The position numbers were made by a program, and so were the translations under genes. Shown piece after piece: positions 54,773-64,000 of a DNA stretch of 64,000 nucleotides (position 1 is the stretch's first letter; each line of letters starts with the position of its first letter). The DNA lies in assembly GCF_030272615.1 (NCBI RefSeq), contig NC_081405.1, forward strand, positions 153,653,113 to 153,717,112, in the 5' to 3' direction. Under the pieces are notes generated by a model. That model was not told the DNA's origin. It did no database searches and was given only the letters and a program-made list of their open reading frames with translations. Origin of the DNA: Cryptomeria japonica. Taxonomy: Eukaryota > Streptophyta > Pinopsida > Cupressales > Cupressaceae.

Positions 54773-55827
54773 TGTTGGTATTTTGGTATGGTTTTGTCAT
54801 TGATGTCAACACCTACTAAACACTTATCAACTCTGGCACCTTGGAGATCTAGCAACATTCACTGGCAAGCAAGTGACTAATGCACAGTCACCGGTATATG
54901 GTTCACCAGCAGGATATAGTGATCACCGACACTTGAAATGGCATGGAAAATACTTGGTAATGTCAAAGACATTGTTTGGACATCATATCTTGGAAAGTTG
55001 TTTATTAGCATATTCATATTTGCATATTTGCTTTTACCGGCAAATAGGTCTAGGGTTATCTAGGGTTACACCGACAGGTTTATCTTTTCCAGATCAGCAT
55101 GGCACACTATGGAGATAATTAATTAATGTTGTAAATGCATTGAGCCGACATGTTCAATCAGTTATTGCATCGGATATTGTATTATTTGTAAAATGATTTT
55201 ATTGTAATATCTTGTAGAGCTAACCTACTATAATTGGTCTTAGGTTATGGTATAAATGTAAGATCTTAAATGTAAGATTGAATGTGGAATGCGAAGAAGG
55301 TTGTGTGTGAAGGTATATGCGAGATTTAGCAGAGCTATACACGAAGACATCATTTGAAGGTGAAGCTAGGCTTTTGTGAAAGCATATCAACATTACACCG
55401 GTACTGAATCCAGTATATGAAGATGCTATTTTGAGCAGTACATTCTTATTGGATTTAACCATCCAATTATAGTTAGTGTGACTCCCATTTGTGTTTGAGC
55501 AATGAGCTCTAGGTGCTTGGCCTTTCTGCATGTGCAGACCCCATTTATGTACACTTACTATCTGCAGTAGTATCATCTGATTGTGGGTAAGGTTTCCCAT
55601 CGTGGTTTTTCCCCTTACAGGGTTTCCACGTACAAATATTGGTGTTATGTGTTGTGGATGACTTTGTATTTTGGTTTCATGCATTAATCTTTACCGATAT
55701 TGCATTTATCAGTTAATTTGTTTCACTGGTATTAAACAGTAATTTGATTAAGTGGTTTTTGGTTTAATATTATAAGACAACTGATTCACCCCCCTCCCCC
55801 CCTCTTAGTTGTCCCCAGGACCTAACA
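54773..55827 (+). repeat. 3' LTR of D
   Basis: 1055 bp, TGTTGGTATTT...GGACCTAACA. TATAAAT at 55251-55257. A 14-bp local duplication (TGTAAGATCTTAAA region, 55256-55279) is not in the left copy. Confidence 0.92.
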
Positions 55828-55832
55828 TATTT

Positions 55833-57090
55833 AAGGTTTGATTTGAAGTCCCCTAGGTCAGGGAGACCTCCTTCAATCATTGAATTCAGGTTCCCTCTAC
55901 CAGTTTGGGTAACTGCTTCAACAAGGCCTACAAAACCTAGTAGCCATGCCAGACCGATTTTCCACACTTAACTCTTTATTTCTCCAAAAGACCAAACAAA
56001 AAATACCAGATTTGGATACCCTTTTGGGATTTACAAAACAAATCCTAAGGGTTCTTATCAGTAGGGAACACAAGAATCCAAACCCTACTTTGGTTAGGAG
56101 ACCAATATAGCCCAACTAGGCCTATTTTATAAAGGAGTGTGAAGACACATAACTTAACTCACCAAAAAAACTCGAGGAATACTCTTTAAGCCATTTAAAA
56201 TACACTAGTTCCTAAGTCTTAGGCCATGATCAAACCTTTAACCCTTGATGTGAGACCTGTTTGCTTACACTTGCACGGTGGCCACATGGAGTTGACCACC
56301 TTAGTGCATCAAACCCTCACCTCCAACTAGTCCTAACCTACAAAAGGCCTTTAAAATAATAAAAGAAATTGGCCATAATTTCATCCCCTCCAAATCCATG
56401 AACCACCAATGAAGGATTAGCAAGGTAAGGCCATTTCTTTGCAAAACCCTAGATAAAACTGTCAAATCTAGAACACTTCCAGAACTTTGCCAATTTCTTC
56501 ATTGTCTTGGCAAATTAAGACCTCAGACTTGATGCATCTAAAAGGTGATTGGCCACTCTAACACATCCCACTAGTTTATTACTTCCAAAATGATTGTATA
56601 GTATGGTACACCATGTAGAATAACAGAATTGCAAGAAATTCTCAGAAATATATTACTTCAATGATGCCAAACATTTACAAAATCATTCTCTCCTCCCAAT
56701 GATGATTGGGGGTGAAATTTTATACCTTCCTCAATGTTTATCAACCACCTTTTGAACCGAGGTGACCATTGGAAGGAAGTTTCTATTTGCAACCAAAATT
56801 TGTCATTAAAAGTTGTCAACAAAGTTGTCAAGTTTGAGCAACTTTTGACATATGTTAAATCCGCCTACCTAGAGGTGCTTCAACATGTCCTAAACCTTCC
56901 TAAGACATCTCCAACACATAAACACCTAGAAAAATACTCAACCAAATACCCCTAGGACCATATGCCCATGGTGGCTTATCAATTTGCCAAATCCATGTCA
57001 TTGGGTAACAAGTTGGGGTTTATTACGAACAAATCAAACATCAAAGAAACAAGACTACCCTATGACATAGATTGAAAGGTCACATTCTCA
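55833..57090 (-). repeat. 3' LTR of G, part after D (inner edge approximate)
   Basis: Non-coding sequence between D and G's coding end. A possible LTR edge is ...GGTCACATTCTCA (TGAGAATG on the minus strand) near 57092, which would match the TGATG/CATCA style ends, but the 5' copy is too short to confirm it. No PPT is clear. The short frames here show no family. Confidence 0.55.
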
Positions 57091-57124
57091 TGTGTGTCCT
57101 TTAGCCTTTATTTCTCTTATTATC

Positions 57125-57589
57125 TTATTCATGAGGTGCTCCTGCAGCATACTCCTGAGGTGAATAAATCTCAAGTCCACTTGAGATGAGGTCATGTAAT
57201 GTAGTGCCATGCTTCTTGATATGATCTTCATTCAACCAAATGGCTTCAGAGTCTGGTTTTCCTTTCCATTTGACCAATTATTGTTTGTACTCATTGTTCC
57301 TGGTCTTCTTTACAATCTTGGTATCCAACACTTTCTCAAGCTTAGGTGGCTCATGTTTGGGAAGATCTATATCTGTTGCTTCTTCTAGGACCTGTTGTGA
57401 GTTACCTACATTAGAATCACCTTTAAAAGGAGTTAGATCACAAACATTAAAAATAGGAGATATGCCAAGGTCTGATGGTAATTGAATTTCATAAGCATTG
57501 GTGCCAAAGTTCTTCAATATTTGACATGGTCCTACTTTCCTTTGCATGAGCTTAGTGTGTTTTCCCTTGGGTAACCTTTCCTTCTTCAA
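57125..57589 (-). pseudogene. Element G integrase C-terminus and chromodomain
   Basis: Minus-strand reading from 57589: KGKHTKLMQRKVGPCQILKNFG (the GPY/F module with Cys for Tyr), AYEIQLPSDLGISPIFNVCDL, then EKVLDTKIVKKTRNNEYKQ, a TAA, and LVKWKGKPDSEAIWLNE, with a last stop at 57125. The final part is a chromodomain: the aromatic and WKG positions are kept, and one codon before LVKWKG is a stop. A chromodomain after integrase marks the chromovirus clade; it would guide integration to marked chromatin. Confidence 0.85.
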
Positions 57590-58474
57590 ATTTTCTCAAA
57601 CCAAATCTCCAACCTGAAATTGTACCTCTCTCTTTTTCTGATCTGCATGTTCTTTGTATTTTTCTTATGACTTTTGAAGTTGTATGTTGACCTTCTCATG
57701 AACTTCCTTTATGGCTTCAACAAACCTCTCACCATCTGCACTTATGGGATCCATATGGGGTAGTTTTCTCAACTCCAATACCTCTCTTGGATGCAACCCA
57801 TACACAATCTGAAATGGTGACTTCCATGTGCTTTTGTTTATAGTGTCATTGTAGGCAAACTCAGCCTGAGGTAAGATTGAATCCCACTTTTCACCATGCT
57901 GCCTTGTAAGATATCTCAACAAATTCCTTGATGATCTGTTTACTACTTTTGTCTACCTATCTATTTGTGGATGATAGGTTGATGAGAAAGACATATTGGT
58001 GCCAAGTTTCCTTCATAGAGTTCTCCAAAAATGGCCAACAAATTTGACATCCTTGTCAGACACTATGTTCAATGGAAGTCCATGAATCCTTGCTACTTCT
58101 CTAAAAAACAAAATTGCTATATAAGATGAATCACTAGTGGACTTACATGGCAAGAAATGTACCATTTTACTAAACCTATCCACTATCACAAATACACTGT
58201 CAAACCCCTTTTGGGTCCTAGGTAAACCCATTACAAAGTCCATTGACACACTTTCCCAAGGTCTTGAGGGAATGGGTAAGGGTTGATAGAGACCAGCATT
58301 GGTACTTCTTCCTTTTGCCTTTTGGAAAATGGTGCATGTATCTACAAACTTTCTTACATCAACCTGCAATTTGGGCCAAAAGTAGTGCCTTCTTACCAAT
58401 TAAAGTGTCTTGTCCAAACCAAAATGACCTGCCATAGCTCCACTATGCTTTTCCTCGATGATATTAGTCCTTAT
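57590..58474 (-). pseudogene. Element G integrase (zinc domain and core)
   Basis: Starts near HSGAMAGHFGLDKTL (both His of HHCC), then RRHYFWPKLQVDVRKFVDTC with the second Cys of the pair changed to Phe. The core has SMDFVMGLPRTQKGFDSVFVIVDRFSKM (first Asp) and NIVSDKDVKF (second Asp). The Glu motif reads TYHPQIDR-stop-TKVVNR where gypsy integrases have a TEVVNR-like sequence, so the catalytic Glu is Lys. It continues LPQAEFAYNDTINKSTWKSPFQIVYG (57665-57922). Confidence 0.87.
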
Positions 58475-59342
58475 TCAGCACTTTGGTATGCACAATTGCC
58501 CACCTTTGAAAAGAAGTCCATCTTGGATCAGAAAATAAGAAAACTCCACATGATACCTTTCACCAAATTCAATACATGTCTTGTGAATCTCCTTAAAGTC
58601 CTCATTTGCAGCATACATATCTTTCATTGTATCAATCTCAATGCTTTCTAATTGGATTTCAGATATGGTTAGCACTCTCCTACTTAGTGCATCAACCACT
58701 TTGTTGGCTACTCCTATCTTGTGTTTTATGGAAAAGGTATAGGCTTGTAGGGATTCTACCCACTTCATATGCCCATGGCTTAGCTTTTCTTGGCTATTAA
58801 TGAAACTCAAGGCTTGGTTTTCAGTATAGATCAAAAATTCCTTTGGTAGCAGATAGTGTCTCCATTTTTAAAATGCTTGAACTAGTGCATACATTTCTAG
58901 GTCATAAGAAGAATATTTTCTATTTGCCTCATTGAGTTTTTCACTAAATAATGCTATAGGTCTGCCTTCTTGGCTTATGACTGCTACTATGGCCACATGG
59001 ATAGCATCACATTCAATCTAAAACACTTTGTTAAAATCAGGTAAAGCAAGTACCGATTGTTGAGCTACCTTTTTCTTGAGACTTTCAAATGCCCCATCCA
59101 CCTCCTCTATCCAAGAAAACCTACACTTTTGACCACCTTTTTATGGTTTCCAACATTGGAGCACATATCTGACTAAAACCTCTTATAAAATTTCTATAAA
59201 ATGTGGCTAATCCATGGAAACTTGTAACTTCACCAATAGTCTTAGGAGTAGGCCAAGAAAGAATTGCATTTACCTTATCCAGATCCATCTTCAAGTGACC
59301 TTTGGAGATCACAAATCCTAGGTAGATGAGCTCTTCCTGCAT
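58475..59342 (-). pseudogene. Element G RT connection and RNase H
   Basis: Reading from 59342: [31 protein letters not shown] and [18 protein letters not shown], the usual gypsy RT thumb and connection. RNase H then follows with stops, about 58840-59110 (FXIECDAIHVAI, LALPDFNKVF). The last open part, 58475-58834, has YTENQALSFINSQEKLSHGHMKWVESLQAYTFSIKHKIGVANKVVDALSRR, in which the tether ends at the DALSRR motif. Confidence 0.85.
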
Positions 59343-59983
59343 GAAAAAAACTTCTCCATATTGATCATCAATTCCTCTTCACTCAACTTTTTCAAAACCA
59401 TGTCTAGATGCCTCAAGTGTTCTTCCTTTGTCCTACTAAATACTAGGATGTCATCCAAATACACTATTACAAACTTCCCTATGAATTCTTTCAAAACTTC
59501 ATTCATGAGTCTCATGAATGTACTTGGGGCATTAGACAAGACAAATGGCATAACCTTCCACTCATACAACCCTTCATTTGTTTTGAAGGTTGTTTTCCAC
59601 TCATCACCAGGCCTAATTCTAATTTGGTGGTATCCACTCTTTAAATCAATTTTAGAAAAATATTTTGCACCCCCCAAACAATCAAGCAAATTTTCTATCC
59701 TAGGCATTGGAAATCTATACCCTATGGTGATTTTGTTGAGAGCTCTTGAGCCGGTGCAAAGCCTCCATGTTCCATCCTTTTGGGGTGCCAAAACTATAGG
59801 TACTACACATGGGCTAAGACTCTTTCCAATTAGATCAGAATCTAGAAACTCTTGAATTTGCCTTGCCATCTCCTCATTTTGTTGTGGCATGAGTTTGTAT
59901 GCAACCTTGTTAGGCAATGTAGCCCCTGGTATCAGGTCAATGCAATGACTGGTCTCTCTCATTGGTGGCAAACTCCTTAGCAC
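59318..59983 (-). CDS. Element G reverse transcriptase
   Basis: 221 open codons of Ty3/gypsy [37 protein letters not shown] leads in; then [69 protein letters not shown] (first Asp), [33 protein letters not shown], and [12 protein letters not shown] (catalytic YLDD, near residue 180). One notable change is CTGSRALN where CxDYRALN is usual. The fold and catalytic residues are there; neighbours on both sides are broken. Confidence 0.92.
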   Translation of the reverse strand: MLRSLPPMRETSHCIDLIPGATLPNKVAYKLMPQQNEEMARQIQEFLDSDLIGKSLSPCVVPIVLAPQKDGTWRLCTGSRALNKITIGYRFPMPRIENLLDCLGGAKYFSKIDLKSGYHQIRIRPGDEWKTTFKTNEGLYEWKVMPFVLSNAPSTFMRLMNEVLKEFIGKFVIVYLDDILVFSRTKEEHLRHLDMVLKKLSEEELMINMEKFFSCRKSSST

Positions 59984-60391
59984 TCCCTCTGCAACTATGC
60001 CTTGGTATCTACCAATGATCTACTTCACTTCCAGACTAAGATCCTTGTCCTTTCCTTCTGCTCAGTCATCTGCAACAGGCTTCTCCTTTGAGGTTGGTAT
60101 TGGAAGCAATGCAAAGCATATTCCTTCTTCCATCTTTATTTCCTTGAGGAATGGTTTTCCCTCCATCATAATCACTTTGGACTCAATTTCTTTATGATCT
60201 TCATTGTTTTCAATTAGGGGCAGTAGCTCTATGACCTTGCCATTCTTTGTGATGGAGTGGGTGTTCCTAAAGCCATCATGGTGTGCTTTGAGATCATATT
60301 GTCATGGTCTTCCAAACAAGAGGTGACAAGCATCCATGATAACAACATCAAACAAAATCTTATCTTTATATGCACCTATCTGGAATTCAAC
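59984..60391 (-). pseudogene. Element G protease-RT linker
   Basis: Degraded minus-strand coding sequence between protease and RT. Readable parts are FKDKILFDVVIMDACHLLFGRPX near 60290-60365, the end of the retropepsin domain, then an acidic linker, MEGKPFLKEIKMEEGICFALLPIPT near 60090-60170, ending [18 protein letters not shown]. Several stops. Confidence 0.7.
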
Positions 60392-60754
60392 CTATGACTT
60401 CTCTTCTACAAGTGTTTGTTGCCCCTTTGTGAGCCAAGACACCTTATAGGGGTATGGATGGGGTATCCTCCTCAATTTCAACTTCTCTACCATTTCTATT
60501 GACACAAAATTCTCAGTAGACCCTGAGTCAACCAGAACATTACATACCTTTCCTCTTGATTGGTAAGTGGTGCGGAAGATAGTCTTCCTTTGAGGTGGCT
60601 CCATAGGTGTTGGTACCTTCAAGAGGGTTCTTCTCAACATTAGTGCATCTCCGGTCTTTGGATAACCATATGAATTAGGTTTACTACTACCTTGGTAATC
60701 TGATTCTTGGGTTAGATTGGCTCTCCTTTCTCCTTGGGAGCTAGACCCCATCTT
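60392..60754 (-). pseudogene. Element G aspartic protease
   Basis: 119 open codons. A Ser/Lys-rich linker is followed by PMEPPQRKTIFRTTYQSRGKVCNVLVDSGSTENFVS, with the DSGST active site of gypsy retropepsins, then EMVEKLKLRRIPHPYPYKVSWL. It ends at a stop in the strand that should lead to the flap. Upstream it joins the gag zinc knuckle without a break other than the shift near 60760. Confidence 0.86.
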
Positions 60755-61786
60755 CTCTAGGCATCTGCTAGCAATGTGTCCCTCTTGGTTGTAGTTAAAA
60801 CATTTTATTGGTCCTGCTCCTCTTCTTGATGATCTTCCTCAAAAATTTGGCCTTCTACCTTTGAATTTGCCTTTTGTTGTTGCTGTCATTCCTTGAGGAG
60901 TCTTGACTGCTCTCTCCTTGAAATTCAAAATTTGGTCCTCTTCCTCTGAAGTTGCTCCTTCCTCTTGGTTGCTTACCCCTTCCTCTACTTCTCTGCTCTT
61001 GTCTTCTTTTGAGCTTCTCCTCTACTTTTAATGCTAAATGATAGCATCTATGAATAGTGCCAGGGCACAAGAGGTTCAACTCTTCTCGTATGTTCCACCT
61101 TAGGCCATTTAGATATCTTGCCACTCTTTCACTTTAATCTTCAACCTTCTTAGACTTTATACTCAACTTCTAAAATTCTTTAGTATAGGCACACACATCC
61201 ATCTCTTTCTATCTGAGATTCTGCCTTCTCTTGTGTAATTGGACTTCATAGTCCTTAGGTACACATACTCCCTTGATCTCTGTAATCATCTTCTTCCAAG
61301 AGGTGATCATTCCTCTTCCCTCTTTCACTCTTTCTCCTTGCACAAAATTCCACCATGTTAGGGTTTCTCCCTACATTTTTGACTTGGCAATCTTCATCTT
61401 TTGGTTGTCAGCAATGTCTCACATGCAAAGAAGTTGTTTAAGGACTCTATCCAATCTATCACTCCATTGACATCCATCTTCCCACTGAAAATAGGAAGGT
61501 TTGATTTCTGGTCCATGGTTCTCCTCTCCACAGACTTCAAGGCATTGACCAGGTACCTATACTTTGTAGGAACTTCCTCTTCTTCCTACCCTTGTGGGTT
61601 CTCCTCTTCTTCTCCCACTTCCTTCGAGCCATTAGGTCCTCTCTCCAGCCTACCTTCCAATTTCTCAATCAACCTTCTAAGCTGATCATTTTCTTCTCTG
61701 TTCTCTTGCACCATCCTGGCAAGTTCCACATTTGTCACCTTTGGAAAAATTATTCTAGCCTCACCCCTTAATTCTTCTGCTGACAT
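60755..61786 (-). pseudogene. Element G gag
   Basis: Start at 61786 (MSAEELRGEARIIFPKVTNVELARMVQENREENDQLRRLIEKLEG), a short coil, then acidic sequence. The Gag core is read at about 61130-61560 with stops (PNFSGKMDVNGVIDWIESLN, KTWWNFVQGE). An open part at 60855-61124 reads RYLNGLRWNIREELNLLCPGTIHRCYHLALKVEEKL, then Arg/Gly-rich. The zinc knuckle at 60761-60802 reads CFNYNQEGHIASRC, second Cys to Tyr. It packages RNA in the particle. Confidence 0.84.
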
Positions 61787-61820
61787 GTACTATTCTTCTT
61801 CCCAAAAGGATTCCTCCTAT

Positions 61821-61834
61821 GCTCTGATACCAAT
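61821..61834 (-). other. Primer binding site of G
   Basis: Minus strand ATTGGTATCAGAGC, one base from the LTR edge; initiator-Met type, common in chromoviruses. Confidence 0.85.
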
Positions 61835-61835
61835 C

Positions 61836-61962
61836 TGATGTAGAGTCCCAGTATAGGTATAGGATAGGTTCCCCTAATCCAAGAACACACCAAGGACCCT
61901 AGCAATCACACAACACTCCTAGGGGTTAAGGAATATTAATTTGACAAGTCCCACATCCCTTT
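61836..61962 (-). repeat. 5' LTR of G, remnant
   Basis: 127 bp, TGATGTAGAGTCCC to CACATCCCTTT, matching 49238-49365. It ends where H begins; the rest would lie right of H, outside the window. Confidence 0.85.
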
Positions 61963-64000
61963 TGTTACATCCCACTTGTGCCCTAGTTGATTTTGTACAG
62001 TATTTACGTCCTAATACATGTTAACCCTAGTGCATTTTGATACACTCATATGATGTATAATGTGCCTAGTTTTATGCTTTAAATGATGGATTTGTTCAGA
62101 TGATTATACATATGTGAATAATGATAATTATGTTTTCTATGCAAAATTGATGTACTTTGATTTAGTAAATTGAGGAATTTCATTTAGCAATATGATATCA
62201 TGTTTCAGTTTTATCACGATTTATTAATTGTCAGAACTAGACAAGATTTGATCTAGCTGATTTTCATGGGCCAAGTGTATGTAGGAGACCGTCTTCCTCC
62301 ACAAAAGGAGGGAAAGTATCATTAGATCAGGAGGTGAAAGGATGGAAGAACTCAATGTCATTTGAAAACCCTAGCCTAAGCCAGGTAAACCTAGGTTGAT
62401 CTTGTCGGACCTTGATTAGCCAGTGCGTTAGGTAACCTAGTAGGTCAGTGCATAGAATCTAAGGTTTGTCACTTCTAGAAATAATTATTAAATATTAATA
62501 TTAATAAATTATTTCATTAATTATTAATTAAGTTGACTAGACTAATATTACTTTTATTATTTAAATATATATATGTTTATGTATATGTATATATACGTAG
62601 CTTATATATCCTATACGAGTACCTGGGTACGGTAGCATGTATACCTAATCGTATACGTACTACAGCAGTCAGGTATTCGTAGGGAGTATAGGTCACGTAT
62701 ATATGAGTATAAATAAATATGTATTATTAAATTTAATTATAATTGCTTGGCAAGTTTTATTTTAATTAAATAAATTATTTTATTTGCCAACTTTAATTGG
62801 CAACTCAATAATTAAGTAAATGTAATTATTTTCTTTCATGGTGTTGAAGGAAATAAGACTTAAGTAAAACTTTTTAAATCTTATTAATGTTAGCTCATTA
62901 CATAATTTTTATTTAATGAGAAAGCCTAAACATTTTATCGGGCTAGTTGGAAGTCAATAAGATCAAAAAAAAATGTAATGTAAAACCATGTATATCACCA
63001 TCCTTCATTCTTGAGTTATCAGGCATTGAAGGAAATGAAGAAAATAGGTTAAAGACATTATGCATCATTATATATCAATATGGAAAGATATTTTTGCATT
63101 TTTATTTTTGGAGGGCTTTTGATGAAAGCGAAATGCAATCACGGGAAATGCAAGCAGGCCTGCGTGACTCATTGGGCAGTATGGAAAATCCTGCCTGGTA
63201 TTAGGGCGTGGGATTGAGACTATGTTGGTATATAAAACCAAAAGGATAAGAGAGGAGATATCATATTTTATGGCTGGCTTTTGGAAAACAGCAGAGGTTG
63301 AAGGTTACTATGCATTTTTCTGCCATTATCAACACTGTTGTTTCATACTTCTAAGGGCCTTCGGCTGGGCTACATCTTTCCTCAGGTCATTCTATCTCCC
63401 TGACCTATGATTTCCTCTTCCTCTTACAATTATTTGGTTTCTCAGATAGAAATTAGAAGGAAGAAATGCATATATGCATTTGTGGTTGTAAAATTCTGAA
63501 AGTTTGAAAATATTCATGAAATCCTTATGAGTTGGAAACCCTTCTGCATTTTAATGAAACATAATATTGTTATTTCAGTTCTTAACTAATAACATTCAAC
63601 TGGAAATTAATCTTCAAAATTTTTGAGTAGGGTTTTAGGTAGTTTGTAAAAGAAACTTGAAATAAGGTATATCTGCATATATATTTATGTATATAAATGG
63701 AAATATATTAGGGATGCCTGCAGGCCTGAGATTTGCTATTTGTCCTTTTTAAACATGTTTAAGAAGAGAGAACAAGAATTTATGAATCTATACCTCGGTT
63801 GAAGAGGGATTAACTCTTGTTTAAAAGAAATTACATGTCTATTTCCTACAACACATCTATATTTAAACAAATTTGTTCATTGTTTGGAACATTAAGAATG
63901 ATAGGAGCGAAGGTCTTTATTTCTTATCGTATAACTGTGAAGGGCAAGACATCTCTAATGTGTTAATTGTGTTGTTACCTTCCTAGACTAGGAAGTTAAA
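61963..64000 (+). repeat. H: left end of a gypsy-like LTR, runs off the window
   Basis: The start TGTTACATCCCACTTG interrupts G's LTR; the left flank ccttt would be one target duplication. A TATA box TATATAAAA at 63229-63237 supports plus orientation and an LTR promoter. No PBS is seen up to 64000, so the LTR is 2 kb or more, or more than one unit is present. The 62500-62830 part is AT-rich. The short frames have no family match that I can name. Confidence 0.6.

Larger units (their letters stand above)
49471..55827 (+). mobile_element. Element D: full-length Ty1/copia retrotransposon in G's LTR
   Basis: Plus strand, 6357 bp. LTRs 49471-50530 and 54773-55827, PBS 50531-50544, PPT 54757-54772. 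Gag-protease is 50588-51978, integrase-RT 51979-53598, RNase H 53599-54423. It is the least decayed copia here: integrase and RT share one open frame of 539 codons, although an in-frame deletion removes much of the integrase core. LTR copies differ at scattered sites only. Confidence 0.93.
49238..61962 (-). mobile_element. Element G: Ty3/gypsy chromovirus, interrupted by D and cut by H
   Basis: Minus strand. The 3' LTR is 49238-49470 plus 55833 to about 57090, with D inside. Coding is 57125-61786 in the order gag, protease, RT, RNase H, integrase, chromodomain (the Ty3/gypsy order, integrase last). PBS 61821-61834; 5' LTR 61836-61962, where H begins. The two LTR starts, TGATGTAGAGTCCC and TGATGTAGACTCCC, match for about 125 bp. 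All genes have stops. Confidence 0.87.

Overview
The window is nested LTR retrotransposons from end to end. I found no host gene, rRNA or tRNA gene and no bacterial feature. tRNA-primed plant Ty1/copia elements, a Ty3/gypsy chromovirus, many solo LTRs and deep nesting point to a land plant with a very large genome. A gymnosperm is plausible, but the sequence does not prove it. Element names below are mine.

Nest 1 (1 to about 40879). The oldest layer is J, a minus-strand copia (gag fragment at 31940-33260, 5' LTR starting 33385). J was hit by three elements: N2 (minus, right end 31939, left end outside the window), solo LTR S2 (31980-32907) and full-length copia K (33720-40753). N2 was hit by N1 (15864-30417, minus) and, in its second ORF, by a gypsy-like LTR R1 (right end 14663). 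N1 was hit by T (21150-28925, a gypsy-type gag-protease element with TSD gacac). R1 was hit by copia A (minus; right LTR ends 14041, left LTR runs off the window). A's integrase was hit by solo LTR S1 (3513-4960, TSD gatac) and copia B (5013-10998). The deepest chain is J > N2 > R1 > A > B or S1.

Middle (40880-49237). This holds a 5'-truncated plus-strand copia pol (L) with its 3' LTR, a decayed T-like LTR piece, a long AT-rich stretch with two minisatellites, solo LTR S3 of the N1 family (46836-47983, TSD taaaa) and R2, a relative of R1.

Nest 2 (49238-64000). G is a minus-strand chromovirus with gag, protease, RT, RNase H, integrase and chromodomain, all broken. Its 3' LTR holds copia D (plus, 49471-55827). 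Its 5' LTR is cut at 61963 by H, a plus-strand gypsy-like LTR that runs off the window.

Points of most interest. (1) N1 and N2 form a family with a coiled-coil Gag carrying four zinc knuckles and a long second ORF of unknown function, but no polymerase in the complete copy N1. T also lacks reverse transcriptase and integrase. (2) The copia LTR families share a stem-loop with compensatory base changes next to a GGTTTTTCCC motif. (3) All five copia pol genes carry UAG within one codon of the same site between RT and RNase H. (4) Several families carry two or three polypurine tracts before the 3' LTR. (5) Catalytic integrase residues are lost in A, D and G.
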